The translations under genes were made by a program, and so were the position numbers. The notes beneath the pieces were generated by a model. It saw nothing but the letters and a program-made list of their open reading frames with translations. It searched no databases and was not told the origin of the DNA. Positions 27,551 to 36,077 of a DNA stretch of 64,000 nt are shown piece after piece. Source of the stretch: Microvirga sp. ACRRW (GTDB lineage Bacteria > Pseudomonadota > Alphaproteobacteria > Rhizobiales > Beijerinckiaceae); the NCBI RefSeq assembly GCF_022346925.1, contig NZ_JAKRNJ010000003.1, positions 372,001-436,000 on the forward strand, given 5' to 3'. How positions within the stretch are numbered: the first letter of the stretch is position 1; the number at the start of each line of letters is the position of its first letter.

Positions 27551-28729
27551 TTAATCCTGTCGGGTGACTCTGCGGGGCGCTCTCTGGCGGTCGTTGCGCC
27601 AGGCGAGGAAATCCCTGAAGAGGGCCTCGCGCTGTTCCGGCGACACGGTGATGCCCCGGCTTTGCATGAAGCTCTCGAAACTCTGCACCTCGGCGGAGGG
27701 CTTGCTGGCGGTTGCCGCGCGATCCAGCCAATCCTGCGCGGCCCTGATGCGTTCCCAGCCGGGAACGGTCGCTGCGAGATTGACCTCCTTCCATTTCGGG
27801 TGGCGGCCCGGCTGGAGGAATTCATCGAAGCGGGAGAAGAAAGCGTCCACGAACCGCTTCACACGATTGTAGCGATCCGAGTTCTCGGGCCAGTTGTACA
27901 CGACGAGAAGGCTGCCGACCGCCAGGGTCTCCACGGGTTTGTCGGAGGCGACGAGCTGCGGATAATCCTTGTTCTCGAAGCGCGCCGGGAAATAGGATTC
28001 GGCAATCTCGCCCTCGAACGGAATCGAGAGAAGATGGAAGCGACCGTCGGTCTGGAATTCCGCGATGGCGCGGACCGGGCGCCCGGCGACGTAAAGAGCG
28101 GCCTGGATCTCGCCCGACTTCAGCTTCGCGTAAGACGAGGCCTGATCGAAAGTCGTGAGCTCCGGCTTGATCCCGAGCTTGTTGAAAATGAGCTGCGCGG
28201 TGAGGTTGGTGCCGCTTCCCACCTTGTCGATATTCACCTTCTTGCCTTCGAGCTGCCGGATATCCGTAATGTCGTTGCTCGCGATGATGTGGACTTCCTC
28301 GTTGTAGAGGCGCGTGATGAAGCGCAAGCGCTGCACGGCGTCATCCTGAAGGTTCTCAGCCTGCAATTGCTCTCGCGCGTCCATCTGCACGATGCCGATG
28401 TCCACGCCGCGCAGGAACATGATGTCCTTGAGGTTCTGGAGCGATCCGCGCCCGATCATCGGAAGGATGCGCAGGTCGTTGTTGTCGAGAACATTCGCGA
28501 GATCGGCTGCGATGCGGATATAGGTGCCGTCGGCTCCGCCCGAGATTACGCCGAGCGTGCCTTTATTGGCCCGGCTGGCGCTGGTGCTCTGCCCCTGCAA
28601 GGGAGCCGGAGTCTGGGCCGAGGCATAAACCATGCCGGAGAGAAGGCCTGCAGCGAAGACGGCAATCCGCATGACCTGCCGGGCTGAAGGAACACGTCTT
28701 GAGAGAAAACCCTTAACTCGACCCGCCAT
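27551..28729 (-). CDS. TAXI-family TRAP solute-binding protein, orphan
   Basis: The 392-residue periplasmic protein has a signal segment (VFAAGLLSGMVYASA) and the TAXI fold: GVISGGADGTYIRIAADLAN is the N-terminal ligand loop and VNIDKVGSGTNLTAQLIFNK the hinge segment. TAXI proteins pass carboxylates or amino acids to TRAP DctQM membrane subunits, but no such subunit is nearby. The C-terminus has an extra basic region (residues 345-392). Its partner is the coiled-coil/Sel1 protein downstream, so it could be a sensor rather than part of a transporter. Confidence 0.85.
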   Translation of the reverse strand: MAGRVKGFLSRRVPSARQVMRIAVFAAGLLSGMVYASAQTPAPLQGQSTSASRANKGTLGVISGGADGTYIRIAADLANVLDNNDLRILPMIGRGSLQNLKDIMFLRGVDIGIVQMDAREQLQAENLQDDAVQRLRFITRLYNEEVHIIASNDITDIRQLEGKKVNIDKVGSGTNLTAQLIFNKLGIKPELTTFDQASSYAKLKSGEIQAALYVAGRPVRAIAEFQTDGRFHLLSIPFEGEIAESYFPARFENKDYPQLVASDKPVETLAVGSLLVVYNWPENSDRYNRVKRFVDAFFSRFDEFLQPGRHPKWKEVNLAATVPGWERIRAAQDWLDRAATASKPSAEVQSFESFMQSRGITVSPEQREALFRDFLAWRNDRQRAPRRVTRQD

Positions 28730-29115
28730 ACCTCGTCCTCCCTGGACTGGCCGATTGGCCGTTTGTTGTTCAATCGTTTTGCTTGGCGAATCCGCGATAT
28801 GAAAATAATCACGATAGTTTCGGAAGGCGCAACGAAGGAACGGTTATGGTAGGTCCATTGCAAATAGGGTCAATTCAGTTTTGCTGGCGGATTAATACTC
28901 AAGAAGTGCTAGGGGATAATCACAAAGTAATAGATATTATCTTTATTTTCCTTGGAACAGCTGAAATTCTTATCAAATCGCCTGCCACGCTCTCTTGGGA
29001 AAGTGGAAATTTACGGGGTTTCCCTGAAAAATTGTTAGCGAGAGCGGGGGCTCCTTAACGGTCCATTAACCATAAGCGTTCGAAATCAGGGGGTATTAAA
29101 GGAATTTGAACTCCC
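28730..29115. other. A/T-rich intergenic region upstream of minC
   Basis: This 386-bp gap separates the divergent TAXI and minCDE operons. It is clearly A/T-richer than the flanking genes, with runs such as TAATAGATATTATCTTTATT around 28928. A 91-codon plus-strand frame at 28783-29058 lacks the codon bias of its neighbours and is not called a gene. It presumably holds both promoters; no defined motif is certain. Confidence 0.5.
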
Positions 29116-29835
29116 GTGACCATCGCCGTTCGCCCCCGTCCCGCTCTTCGCTTCCGTGGCAGGTCCTTTTTGGCCCTGGTGCTTGCGCCTGAAGTGCCCT
29201 TGAGGGACTGGCTCGAGGATCTCGACGCGGTATCGGAGCGTTCGCCCGGATTTTTCTCCGGCCGCCCGATCATTGCCGATGTCTCCAACCTCAAGCCCTC
29301 CAAATCCGAGCTGAAGTTTCTTCTGGCCGCCTTCAAGATGCGCAACATCCGCATCGTCGGCCTCGAAGGCGCCGCGCCTGAAAATGTCGAGCCCGACATG
29401 CCGCCGCAGATTACCGGGGGCAAGCCTGCGGGCGAGATCGACATCCATGAAGGGAGCGAGAACGCGGCTGCGGCCGCAACCCCGGCTGCGCATTCTCCCG
29501 CCGACGACAAGACGCTGATGATCGAGGGCTCCGTGCGCTCGGGTCAGTCGATCCTGCATCCGGAGGGCGATGTGACGGTTCTCGGCTCCGTCGCCTCGGG
29601 CGCGGAGATCGTGGCCGGCGGCTCCATTCACGTTTACGGCGCGCTGCGCGGTCGTGCGATTGCCGGCTGCACGGGCAATTCCCGCGCCCGCATCTTCTGC
29701 AGAAAGTTCGAGGCAGAATTGATCGCCATCGACGGTCTCTACAAGACCGCCGACGATCTCGGTTCAAAGTTCCACGGTCAACCCATCCAGGTGAATCTGG
29801 ATGGCGATTCGATCATCCTGCAAACCCTGGATTGA
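29116..29835 (+). CDS. minC: Septum site-determining protein MinC
   Basis: The 239-residue protein inhibits FtsZ ring assembly away from midcell. The N-terminal domain carries FRGRSFLALVLAPEVPL and the C-terminal beta-helix is recognisable in EGDVTVLGSVASGAEIVAGG and GSIHVYGALRGRAIAG, the MinD-binding part. The start is a GTG at 29116. A Glu/Ala-rich linker joins the domains. It is the first gene of minC-minD-minE and is 21 bp from minD. Confidence 0.95.
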   Translation: MTIAVRPRPALRFRGRSFLALVLAPEVPLRDWLEDLDAVSERSPGFFSGRPIIADVSNLKPSKSELKFLLAAFKMRNIRIVGLEGAAPENVEPDMPPQITGGKPAGEIDIHEGSENAAAAATPAAHSPADDKTLMIEGSVRSGQSILHPEGDVTVLGSVASGAEIVAGGSIHVYGALRGRAIAGCTGNSRARIFCRKFEAELIAIDGLYKTADDLGSKFHGQPIQVNLDGDSIILQTLD

Positions 29836-29856
29836 TAGAGAGAAAGAGAGACGACA

Positions 29857-30672
29857 ATGGCCAAAGTCTTGGTCGTAACATCCGGCAAAGGTGGCGTTGG
29901 AAAGACAACGTCCTCGGCAGCTCTGGGCGCGGCGCTGGCGCATGGCGGCGATAAGGTCGTCGTCATCGACTTCGATGTCGGCCTGCGCAATCTCGATCTC
30001 GTCATGGGCGCCGAGCGCCGCGTGGTGTTCGATCTCATCAACGTAGTGCAGGGCGACGCCAAGCTCTCGCAGGCTCTCATCCGCGACAAGCGCATTGAGA
30101 ACCTGTCGCTGCTTCCCGCCTCGCAGACTCGCGATAAGGACGCGCTGACGGAAGAGGGCGTGGCCCGCGTTCTCAACGAACTGCGCGAGAAGTTCGATTG
30201 GATCATCTGCGACAGCCCCGCCGGCATCGAGCGCGGCGCGACCATGGCCATGCGCCATGCGGATGTGGCTGTCGTGGTCACCAATCCGGAAGTCTCCTCG
30301 GTCCGCGATTCCGACCGCATCATCGGCCTCCTCGACTCGAAGACCGAGAAGGCGGAAAAAGGCGACCGCATCGAGAAGCACCTGCTGCTCACCCGCTACG
30401 ATCCCGCCCGCGCCGAGCGCGGCGAGATGCTGAAAGTGGACGACGTGCTGGAAATCCTCTCCATTCCGCTCATCGGCATCATCCCCGAGAGCGAAGAGGT
30501 TCTGAAGGCGTCGAACATGGGCTCGCCGGTCACCCTCAACAATCCGGCAAGTGCACCGGGCCGCGCCTATTTCGACGCGGCGCGCCGCCTCAAGGGCGAA
30601 ACGCTCGAGATGACGATCCCGAGCGACAAGAAGGGCCTGCTCGGCAAATTGTTCGGACGGAGGGCCGCATGA
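29857..30672 (+). CDS. minD: Septum site-determining ATPase MinD
   Basis: The 271-residue ParA-type ATPase carries the deviant Walker A motif [24 protein letters not shown] (Walker A' region) and [11 protein letters not shown] (Walker B). The C-terminal amphipathic helix [13 protein letters not shown] is its membrane anchor. It binds membrane in the ATP form, recruits MinC and is released by MinE. A purine-rich AGAGAAAGAGAG run precedes the ATG. Its stop overlaps the minE start by 4 bp. Confidence 0.97.
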   Translation: MAKVLVVTSGKGGVGKTTSSAALGAALAHGGDKVVVIDFDVGLRNLDLVMGAERRVVFDLINVVQGDAKLSQALIRDKRIENLSLLPASQTRDKDALTEEGVARVLNELREKFDWIICDSPAGIERGATMAMRHADVAVVVTNPEVSSVRDSDRIIGLLDSKTEKAEKGDRIEKHLLLTRYDPARAERGEMLKVDDVLEILSIPLIGIIPESEEVLKASNMGSPVTLNNPASAPGRAYFDAARRLKGETLEMTIPSDKKGLLGKLFGRRAA

Positions 30673-30929
30673 GCCTGATGAGCTTCTTCAACCGCCGCAC
30701 GTCGGCGCCTGTAGCGCGCGAGCGCCTGCAGATCCTCTTGGCTCACGAGCGCGGCGTCGTGGGCGGACAGCCCGACCTCGTGGCGAAGCTGCGCGAGGAA
30801 ATCCTTGCCGTCGTCCGCCGCCACGTCATGGTCGAGCACGACAACGTTCAGGTGAAGATGAACCGCGACTCGGACATCTCCACCCTCGAGATCGAAGTCG
30901 AGATTCCGGCACCCGTCGGCGCGCGCTGA
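30669..30929 (+). CDS. minE: Cell division topological specificity factor MinE
   Basis: The 86-residue protein drives pole-to-pole oscillation by stimulating MinD ATPase. The N-terminal membrane-targeting helix is [10 protein letters not shown], the MinD-contact segment is [13 protein letters not shown], and the C-terminal dimer domain ends [12 protein letters not shown] at 30669 overlaps the minD stop (ATGA), so the two are translationally coupled. The length is normal. Confidence 0.96.
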   Translation: MSLMSFFNRRTSAPVARERLQILLAHERGVVGGQPDLVAKLREEILAVVRRHVMVEHDNVQVKMNRDSDISTLEIEVEIPAPVGAR

Positions 30930-30950
30930 TCGGTATCGTGAAAAGCATTC

Positions 30951-30981
30951 AAACGGCCCCTGCATTGCGGGGGCCGTTTTT
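30951..30981 (+). terminator. Rho-independent terminator of minCDE
   Basis: AAACGGCCCC (30951-30960) pairs perfectly with GGGGCCGTTT (30970-30979) around a 9-nt loop and is followed by TT. It lies 21 bp after minE and just before the converging gene that ends at 30985, so it may serve both. Confidence 0.85.
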
Positions 30982-30984
30982 CGT

Positions 30985-32145
30985 TCAGGGCTGCTTGTTC
31001 CACACGCCGAGCTTTGCCTCGCGCGCCTGGTCGGCGGCGGCCTTCAGTTCAGGCGTTGCTTCCGCATTCGGTTGTCCGCCGCCGTTGAACAGGATGACCC
31101 GTGACAGATCCTGCTCGCCAACCCGGCAGCGATAGGTGTCGTTGCCGCCGGTAGGTTCGCAGGTAACTTCGCGGCCCTGAAGATAATTCGTCAAATCTTC
31201 CGGCTTGCCAGCCCCGGGTGCCCATTCCACGCCGAAGAGACGTACCACCTCCCCATTCAAGGAAAGGGTGGCGGTGTCGATCACATCCGGCACGCCGCGC
31301 AAGGTTTGCCTGCTGGATGCGCGCGCTGTCTCGGGCCGCGCATTCGCAACCTCTGCAGCGCCAAGAGCCCCGGTCTCCGAGGGGCCCGCGAGACCGGCTT
31401 GCGTGGTGTCATCGGGACGAAGCGCGAAGAAGGCGCCCACGCCCAGCAGCACCAGGAAGGCTGCCGCGACGCTCAAGGCGAAGCCAGGGCGGCGGGATAC
31501 GGGCTTGTCCTGAATATTGTCGAAGAAGGCCTGCGCCCGTTCCTTGGATTCGGCGATGGAGTTTCGAACGCCTGCCATCGTGCCGGACTCTGCCAAAGCC
31601 TCCGGCAATTTCAGCTTTCCGGACAGGTTTTGAGTCCAGCCATGGAAGCGAACCTTACCCCTGCGCCAATGGGCGAGCGCATGCGTGCCGAGTGATGGCG
31701 CGAGTTTTCTGTTCGGTTCCGGTGTGGTGGAGGAAGCAAGGTCCAGCCAATCACGGCTCTGCTTTTTCTCGACAGGTGCCGGTTCAACCGTCTCGACAGC
31801 CTGTTCTTGCTTGTGATGGGCCTTGAAAAGAAATGGATGATCCCTGCGCAATTCGGCGATCAGATCCTGCAAGGTCAACGGAACCGTCTGTCCGTTCCGC
31901 TCCATCACTCTGGGCTCGCCATGGGAGTTGATGACGGTGAGCTTCAGCTCTCCGTCGACGCGGGAGGGACGTAAGGACGACTCGATGATGAGCTCCAAAG
32001 CCCGACGCGCATCGTCGGTGGGATTGAGCTTCTCGATCTCGGCATGGATGAGATCGCGCATCTGCTCCCGCATCTGAACGGCATTGCCGATCGGGGTGTC
32101 GCCAAGACTTCTGGATATATCGTGACGCGAGGCGGCATCACTCAT
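30985..32145 (-). CDS. Membrane protein with degenerate thermonuclease (SNase)-like domain
   Basis: The 386-residue protein has a cytoplasmic N-terminal region (RALELIIESSLRPSRVDGEL), a single transmembrane helix (ALSVAAAFLVLLGVGAFFAL, about residues 225-245), and a C-terminal domain with the SNase pattern: TATLSLNGEVVRLFGVEWAP, TYRCRVGEQDLSRVIL and AADQAREAKLGVWN. Some catalytic positions (the DGDT Asp pair) are not conserved, so nuclease activity is doubtful. Its ATG lies 8 bp inside the end of the upstream gene at 32138, so the two are coupled. The function is unknown. Confidence 0.72.
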   Translation of the reverse strand: MSDAASRHDISRSLGDTPIGNAVQMREQMRDLIHAEIEKLNPTDDARRALELIIESSLRPSRVDGELKLTVINSHGEPRVMERNGQTVPLTLQDLIAELRRDHPFLFKAHHKQEQAVETVEPAPVEKKQSRDWLDLASSTTPEPNRKLAPSLGTHALAHWRRGKVRFHGWTQNLSGKLKLPEALAESGTMAGVRNSIAESKERAQAFFDNIQDKPVSRRPGFALSVAAAFLVLLGVGAFFALRPDDTTQAGLAGPSETGALGAAEVANARPETARASSRQTLRGVPDVIDTATLSLNGEVVRLFGVEWAPGAGKPEDLTNYLQGREVTCEPTGGNDTYRCRVGEQDLSRVILFNGGGQPNAEATPELKAAADQAREAKLGVWNKQP

Positions 32146-32854
32146 TCGATGAACCCTCCGAAGTAAGAATGCGCTTACGTGTTTGCTGAATCAACGTGCT
32201 GTGCTCAGCCACGATCAGCGGCTTCTCTCCAATGAATTCCACAATGAGCTGGAGCGCACCCGATCCTTGCGAGAGGCGGCGGCGCTTCGGATTGGCGGCG
32301 GTGTAATCGAAAACCGCATGCACGGTGCAGACCGTTCCGGCAGGATTGCATGTCGTGCCGATGGATTCTTTGCGAGGACGATATTCGCGCTCGGGCCAGC
32401 GCTGTGTGAAGCGCTTCTTTTCCTTATACAGGCGATCCAGGCTTACGGTGCTGCCGTGGAAGAGAACGCGCGGCGCATAAAGCTCGGCCGTGGCATCGAG
32501 CGCGATATCGTTGCGCGCGGACCACGACGCCAGATAATCGATGGCGAAATTCTTGGCGGCGTCTGGCCGCGATGCGCGATGTTCGGCAGATTGCTGCGGC
32601 TGCGGCTGCGGCTGCGGCTGCGGCTGCGGCTGCGCTTGTTGCGCGGGCGCCGGCGCGGGCTGCCGCGCTTCCGGAACCGGTTCGGCGGGGAGAGGCTGCG
32701 GAGATAGCGGAGGCGGCGCGGGTTGTGCCGCAGCTCCATTCTCTGGTGGCGGATCGACCCATGGCCGTGCTCCTTGAGCAAAGGCCATGGGGCCGCCGGC
32801 CCACAGAAGCGCGGCGATGGAAAGTGTCGATGTCAGCAACCGGCCCGTCTGCAT
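32138..32854 (-). CDS. Periplasmic Pro/Gln-rich protein with NTF2-like domain
   Basis: The 238-residue protein has a signal peptide (cleavage near GGPMAFAQG), a Pro-rich region with a run of alternating Gln and Pro at about residues 75-88, and a C-terminal domain of about 130 residues (NFAIDYLASWSARNDIALDA onward) that looks like an NTF2/SnoaL fold with two Cys in TTCNPAGTVCTVHAV. The QP run is encoded by tandem CTGCGG units. It overlaps the next gene by 8 bp. The role is unknown; the Pro-rich linker suggests a spacer from the membrane or wall. Confidence 0.7.
   Translation of the reverse strand: MQTGRLLTSTLSIAALLWAGGPMAFAQGARPWVDPPPENGAAAQPAPPPLSPQPLPAEPVPEARQPAPAPAQQAQPQPQPQPQPQPQQSAEHRASRPDAAKNFAIDYLASWSARNDIALDATAELYAPRVLFHGSTVSLDRLYKEKKRFTQRWPEREYRPRKESIGTTCNPAGTVCTVHAVFDYTAANPKRRRLSQGSGALQLIVEFIGEKPLIVAEHSTLIQQTRKRILTSEGSSNE
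32594..32634. repeat. In-frame hexanucleotide tandem repeat (CTGCGG)
   Basis: About 6.8 perfect copies of CTGCGG encode the Gln-Pro run of the periplasmic protein. A change of copy number would lengthen or shorten the linker without shifting the frame. Confidence 0.9.
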
Positions 32855-32955
32855 ATGCTCTTTCCGAACAGCCTTCTGAATTCAAAAAGGTGACCGGGGA
32901 AAAGCGGACGGGGCCGTTTGGAGTTCCATCGAACGCGTGACGGGAAAGAGTCCGA

Positions 32956-33345
32956 TCAGAGTTCCGCGACGGTGACGGAACCCACGCCCGTAATGCCGAT
33001 GGCTTGCGCGGAGGCGCGGGAGAGATCGATCACGCGGCCATGCGCGTAAGGACCGCGATCGTTGATGCGCACGACCACCGACTTGCCGGTTTTCTTATTC
33101 ACGACACGGACCTTGGTACCGAAGGGCAGGGTGCGGTGCGCAGCAGTCAGCTCATTCGTGTTGAAGGTCTCGCCGCTCGCAGTCCGGCGCCCGTGGAAGC
33201 CAGGGCCGTACCAGGAAGCGCGGCCGCTCTGGATGACCTTTCCGGCATCATCCTTCGGCTGGGCTTGCGCCATGGAGGCGGGAAGAAAAGCGAGGGCCGA
33301 TAGAAAAAGGCTTGCGACTTTGAGCGTTGTCTTGCGTTGATCCAC
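32956..33345 (-). CDS. rlpA: RlpA-like septal ring lytic transglycosylase
   Basis: The 129-residue protein has a signal peptide (ending SMAQAQ) and a double-psi beta-barrel: GRASWYGPGFHGRRTASGET, LPFGTKVRVVNKKTGKSVVV and RINDRGPYAHGRVIDLS, with the catalytic-type Asp in NDRGP. RlpA cleaves denuded glycan strands at the septum. It is shorter than E. coli RlpA and lacks the SPOR domain, so it may act generally on the wall. There is no lipobox Cys. It is near minCDE but separated by two genes. Confidence 0.88.
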   Translation of the reverse strand: MDQRKTTLKVASLFLSALAFLPASMAQAQPKDDAGKVIQSGRASWYGPGFHGRRTASGETFNTNELTAAHRTLPFGTKVRVVNKKTGKSVVVRINDRGPYAHGRVIDLSRASAQAIGITGVGSVTVAEL

Positions 33346-33494
33346 AATGCATTCCCTTGTTGTTATACGTGGATGCGCAAAATGGAAGCTAATGAGGCAA
33401 CAATGAGACCTCTATCATGATTCATCTTGGCTCAGTAATATCAGATATACTGAACAGTAATTCATGTTCATCGCAAAACATTGTAACGATCAGT

Positions 33495-33695
33495 TCATAT
33501 TAGCCTGAAGCTTGATGAGGAAACGTTGTCGTTAAAGCGAAGCTTGGCCTTATAGAAACAAGATCCATTCATCGGGAGCATGGTGCCGGTGTGGTCTTTG
33601 CACTTCTCATTCCGATGAAACGAACCTTTAGTGGGACGATCATTGCCTCCAGGCTCGCAGCATCCGCCTGCGGGCCTCTTTTTTGAGTCGTTCAT
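33495..33695 (-). CDS. Small Cys-rich open frame, uncertain
   Basis: The frame gives 66 residues with four Cys (GGCCEPGG, EKCKDH, GSCFY). The ATG at 33695 overlaps the divergent DMT start at 33694 (CATG). A GGAGGG sequence lies 13 nt upstream, farther than usual. The codon use is mixed and the region A/T-rich. It may be a small secreted-type or metal-binding peptide, or only chance. Confidence 0.3.
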   Translation of the reverse strand: MNDSKKRPAGGCCEPGGNDRPTKGSFHRNEKCKDHTGTMLPMNGSCFYKAKLRFNDNVSSSSFRLI

Positions 33696-34644
33696 GACCG
33701 TTGTTTCCAAACCCTCCGAGAGCGAGGCGTTGTCGCAAGTCGTCGACCAGCCCTTGCGTGCGCCCACGGCCTATTCGCCGGTGCGGGGCATTCTGCTGCT
33801 CGTGGCCTCGACGGTTTTCTTTTCCGTTTGCGATGTTTCGACCAAGTACCTGGCGGCCACGCTGCCTGCGTCAGAAATCGCGTGGATCCGTTATGCGATC
33901 TTTTCCTGTCTGGTCGTGCCTGTCGTTCTGCTGATGGGCGGCACATCGCTGTTTCGCGCGAAGCGTCCCGGCCTTCAGGTGCTGCGAAGCTTAGGCATGA
34001 TCGGATCGACCCTGTTCTTCACGCAGGGGCTGCGTTACCTGCCAGTTGCTGAATCAACGGCGATCTATTTCGTCTCGCCGATCCTGATCATGGCCCTGTC
34101 GATTGTCTTCCTCGGAGAATCGGTGGGGTGGCGGCGCTGGGTCGCGTCACTGGTGGGCCTCGTGGGTGTGCTGGTCGTCATCCGCCCTGGGACTGATGCC
34201 TTTCAGGCGACCGCGCTTCTCCCGCTAATGGGCGCTACGAGCTGGGCCGCTGGTGCCGTCGTGACGCGCAAGATGAGCGGCGTCGATCATCCGCTGACGA
34301 CGGTGGCCTATTCCGCCATCGTCGGCTGCCTTATCTTAAGCGTGACGCTTCCCTTCAATTGGGTGGCGCCCTCCGCCGGCGAATGGGGCGCTGCCTTTCT
34401 GATGGGCTTGGCTTTCACCATCGGGCAATGGCTTGTCGTGCTGGCCTATCGCCACGGCAATGCATCCGTGATCGCGCCGTTCTCTTATGTGCAGCTGATC
34501 TGGGCGGGAGCGCTCGGCTATCTGGTCTTCGCGGCGCTGCCGGATGGCTGGACCATCGTCGGCGCCTGCATCATCGCAGCGAGCGGCCTCTATACCGCCT
34601 ATCGGGAACGTGTACGCATGCGGCAGAGGCGTGGGGAAGCCTGA
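33694..34644 (+). CDS. EamA/DMT-family transporter
   Basis: The 316-residue inner-membrane protein has about ten helices and two EamA repeats: LVASTVFFSVCDVSTKYLAA opens the first, and GATSWAAGAVVTRKMSG opens the second. The family exports metabolites such as amino acids, purines or S-adenosylmethionine. ATG at 33694 is used because the upstream frame to 33631 is Pro/Gly-rich and would not fit. No ribosome-binding site stands out. The substrate is unknown. Confidence 0.85.
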   Translation: MTVVSKPSESEALSQVVDQPLRAPTAYSPVRGILLLVASTVFFSVCDVSTKYLAATLPASEIAWIRYAIFSCLVVPVVLLMGGTSLFRAKRPGLQVLRSLGMIGSTLFFTQGLRYLPVAESTAIYFVSPILIMALSIVFLGESVGWRRWVASLVGLVGVLVVIRPGTDAFQATALLPLMGATSWAAGAVVTRKMSGVDHPLTTVAYSAIVGCLILSVTLPFNWVAPSAGEWGAAFLMGLAFTIGQWLVVLAYRHGNASVIAPFSYVQLIWAGALGYLVFAALPDGWTIVGACIIAASGLYTAYRERVRMRQRRGEA

Positions 34645-34648
34645 AGGC

Positions 34649-34933
34649 TCAGGCCCCCGAATGCACGACGCGCAGGCGCGGACGCGCGGCGCGGCTGTAG
34701 AACGTAAGCTCGACGCAATCGTCAGTGGCTTCACCCTCGACCAGGCGGTAGCCGAACTGGTCCGCCACGGCGCGGATCTGGCCCAGATTGGCCTTGGAGA
34801 TGCGGCGGCTGAATTCCGAGACGTCCTGGCTCATGAGCGCCGCCAATACGCCGACCTCGACCCCCTGGGCGAAATCGGTGCTGCGCGCCGGAAAACGAAG
34901 CCGCAACCCCTCGGCAAGGTGGATGTGATGCAT
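34649..34933 (-). CDS. Hypothetical protein
   Basis: The 94-residue protein begins MHHIHLAEGLRLRFPARSTD and is a compact mix of helix and strand ending TFYSRAARPRLRVVHSGA. There is no signal or membrane segment. It converges on the DMT gene, with only 4 bp between the stop codons. I do not recognise it; the regular composition supports coding. Confidence 0.55.
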   Translation of the reverse strand: MHHIHLAEGLRLRFPARSTDFAQGVEVGVLAALMSQDVSEFSRRISKANLGQIRAVADQFGYRLVEGEATDDCVELTFYSRAARPRLRVVHSGA

Positions 34934-35124
34934 GTGATCCCGTTCACTTCACGACGTTTCGACAGGGTTATCGCCCAGAACATCCTACCGCTTGTTTAAA
35001 GCCGGGCGCTTCCAAGCCCCTCTGTGGATAGCGCCGACAAGATCGGCTCGGATCCGAAAGCCGTTCTCGGCATTTATTCTCGCAGAGCCTTTGCGGTTGG
35101 CCGCGCGGCCGGAGGACGTTTGAG

Positions 35125-35448
35125 ATGAAGTTTCAATTGATGGGTGTTGCAATCGTGGCCGGCCTTCTGGCCCAGGAGACGGCTCACGCGGCGGATCTGG
35201 GGCATGTCACCGTGACCCGGACCACGCGCGTGAGCCGCATGACTCCCATCGTGACCGAGCGCGCCATTGCCCGCCTCGCTGATCAGGATCTCGGTTATTC
35301 CGTTCTGCACGAGCCCATCGGCGGGGTGCCGCAGCGCGGCTATCGGGTGCATGTGACCTGCACCATCACGGAGACCTTCCGGCAGACCTATTGCCCGACG
35401 CCGGCCTATGTGGCCACGTGCCCCGACGCCCGGATCATCTGCCAATAA
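35125..35448 (+). CDS. Small secreted protein of unknown function
   Basis: The 107-residue product has a signal peptide (cleaved near AHAA, residue 22) and a short mature part with four Cys near the C-terminus (VTCTITETFRQTYCPTPAYV, then CPDARIIC), suggesting disulfides in the periplasm. GGAGG lies about 9 nt upstream of the ATG. No family is recognised. It is a single-gene unit upstream of cspA. Confidence 0.65.
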   Translation: MKFQLMGVAIVAGLLAQETAHAADLGHVTVTRTTRVSRMTPIVTERAIARLADQDLGYSVLHEPIGGVPQRGYRVHVTCTITETFRQTYCPTPAYVATCPDARIICQ

Positions 35449-35770
35449 ACGCATATTATTTCTGCGAGGAGGATGGCCTTCAAAGAAACTTTATCAAGTT
35501 CAGAAAAAGTCGTTTCAGGAAAAAGCTATGGTTCGTCCGCTCGCATGAGAGGATAAAGGTCAATTAAATCCATTCTCAGCCTTGTATTCGCCCTAATAGG
35601 GCACTAGATAATTCTCATCGACATTTGGCCGGACAATCGGGCCGTTACGCCTTGGCATGCCAGGCGCACGTTCAGACAGCCTTCCCAAACATCGACTAAC
35701 CCGAGCAAGGGCGTGCTTCCGCACGCTCGTCAAGCTCACGTGCACTGACGCATAACTCAAGGATATTCCC
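35449..35770 (+). promoter_or_regulatory. Long leader region of cspA
   Basis: This 322-bp gap has no gene. It contains an A/T-rich first half and a hairpin GCGTGC-ttcc-GCACGC (35711-35726) about 45 bp before the cspA ATG. Cold-shock genes often have long structured 5' leaders that change fold with temperature. That role is inferred; no promoter was fixed. Confidence 0.45.
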
Positions 35771-35980
35771 ATGATTTCGGGTACCGTAAAATTCTACAAC
35801 GACCAAAAGGGCTTCGGCTTCATTCAGCCGGACAACGGCGACAAGGACGTGTTCGTCCACGCCACCGCCCTCGAGCGCGCCGGCATCCGTGGCCTTCGCG
35901 AAGGCGAGAAGGTCACCTTCGACACGGCTGAGGACCGCCGCTCCGGCAAGATCGCTGTCAACAACATCCAGACGGCCTAA
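35771..35980 (+). CDS. cspA: CspA-family cold-shock protein
   Basis: The 69-residue single OB-fold protein carries both RNA-binding motifs: KGFGFIQP (RNP1) and DVFVHATAL (RNP2). It binds single-stranded RNA and melts structure at low temperature. AAGGAT precedes the ATG. Two consecutive hairpins follow the stop. It is one of what are usually several paralogues in this group. Confidence 0.95.
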   Translation: MISGTVKFYNDQKGFGFIQPDNGDKDVFVHATALERAGIRGLREGEKVTFDTAEDRRSGKIAVNNIQTA

Positions 35981-35997
35981 GATCTCTGATCATCACC

Positions 35998-36022
35998 AAG
36001 CGGCGCGTATATCGCGCCGCTT
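35998..36022. terminator. Hairpin after cspA
   Basis: AAGCGGCGCG (35998-36007) pairs perfectly with CGCGCCGCTT (36013-36022) around TATAT. It has no T-run and stands just before a second hairpin. Confidence 0.6.
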
Positions 36023-36025
36023 GGC

Positions 36026-36058
36026 AAAGCCGCCCTTCGGGAGCGGCTTTTTTATTTT
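36026..36058 (+). terminator. Rho-independent terminator between cspA and infA
   Basis: AAAGCCGC (36026-36033) pairs with GCGGCTTT (36043-36050) over a TTCG-containing loop and is followed by TTTTATTTT. It is the classic terminator form, lying 20 bp before the IF-1 ATG. Confidence 0.85.
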
Positions 36059-36077
36059 CAGCAAAAGGATTTTCTCC

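Noticed and set aside
28783..29058. 91-codon plus-strand frame upstream of minC
   Set aside because: It has no ribosome-binding site and low G/C at the third position; the region reads as promoter.
32594..32634. CRISPR-like short repeats
   Set aside because: They are contiguous hexamers in a coding frame with no spacers.
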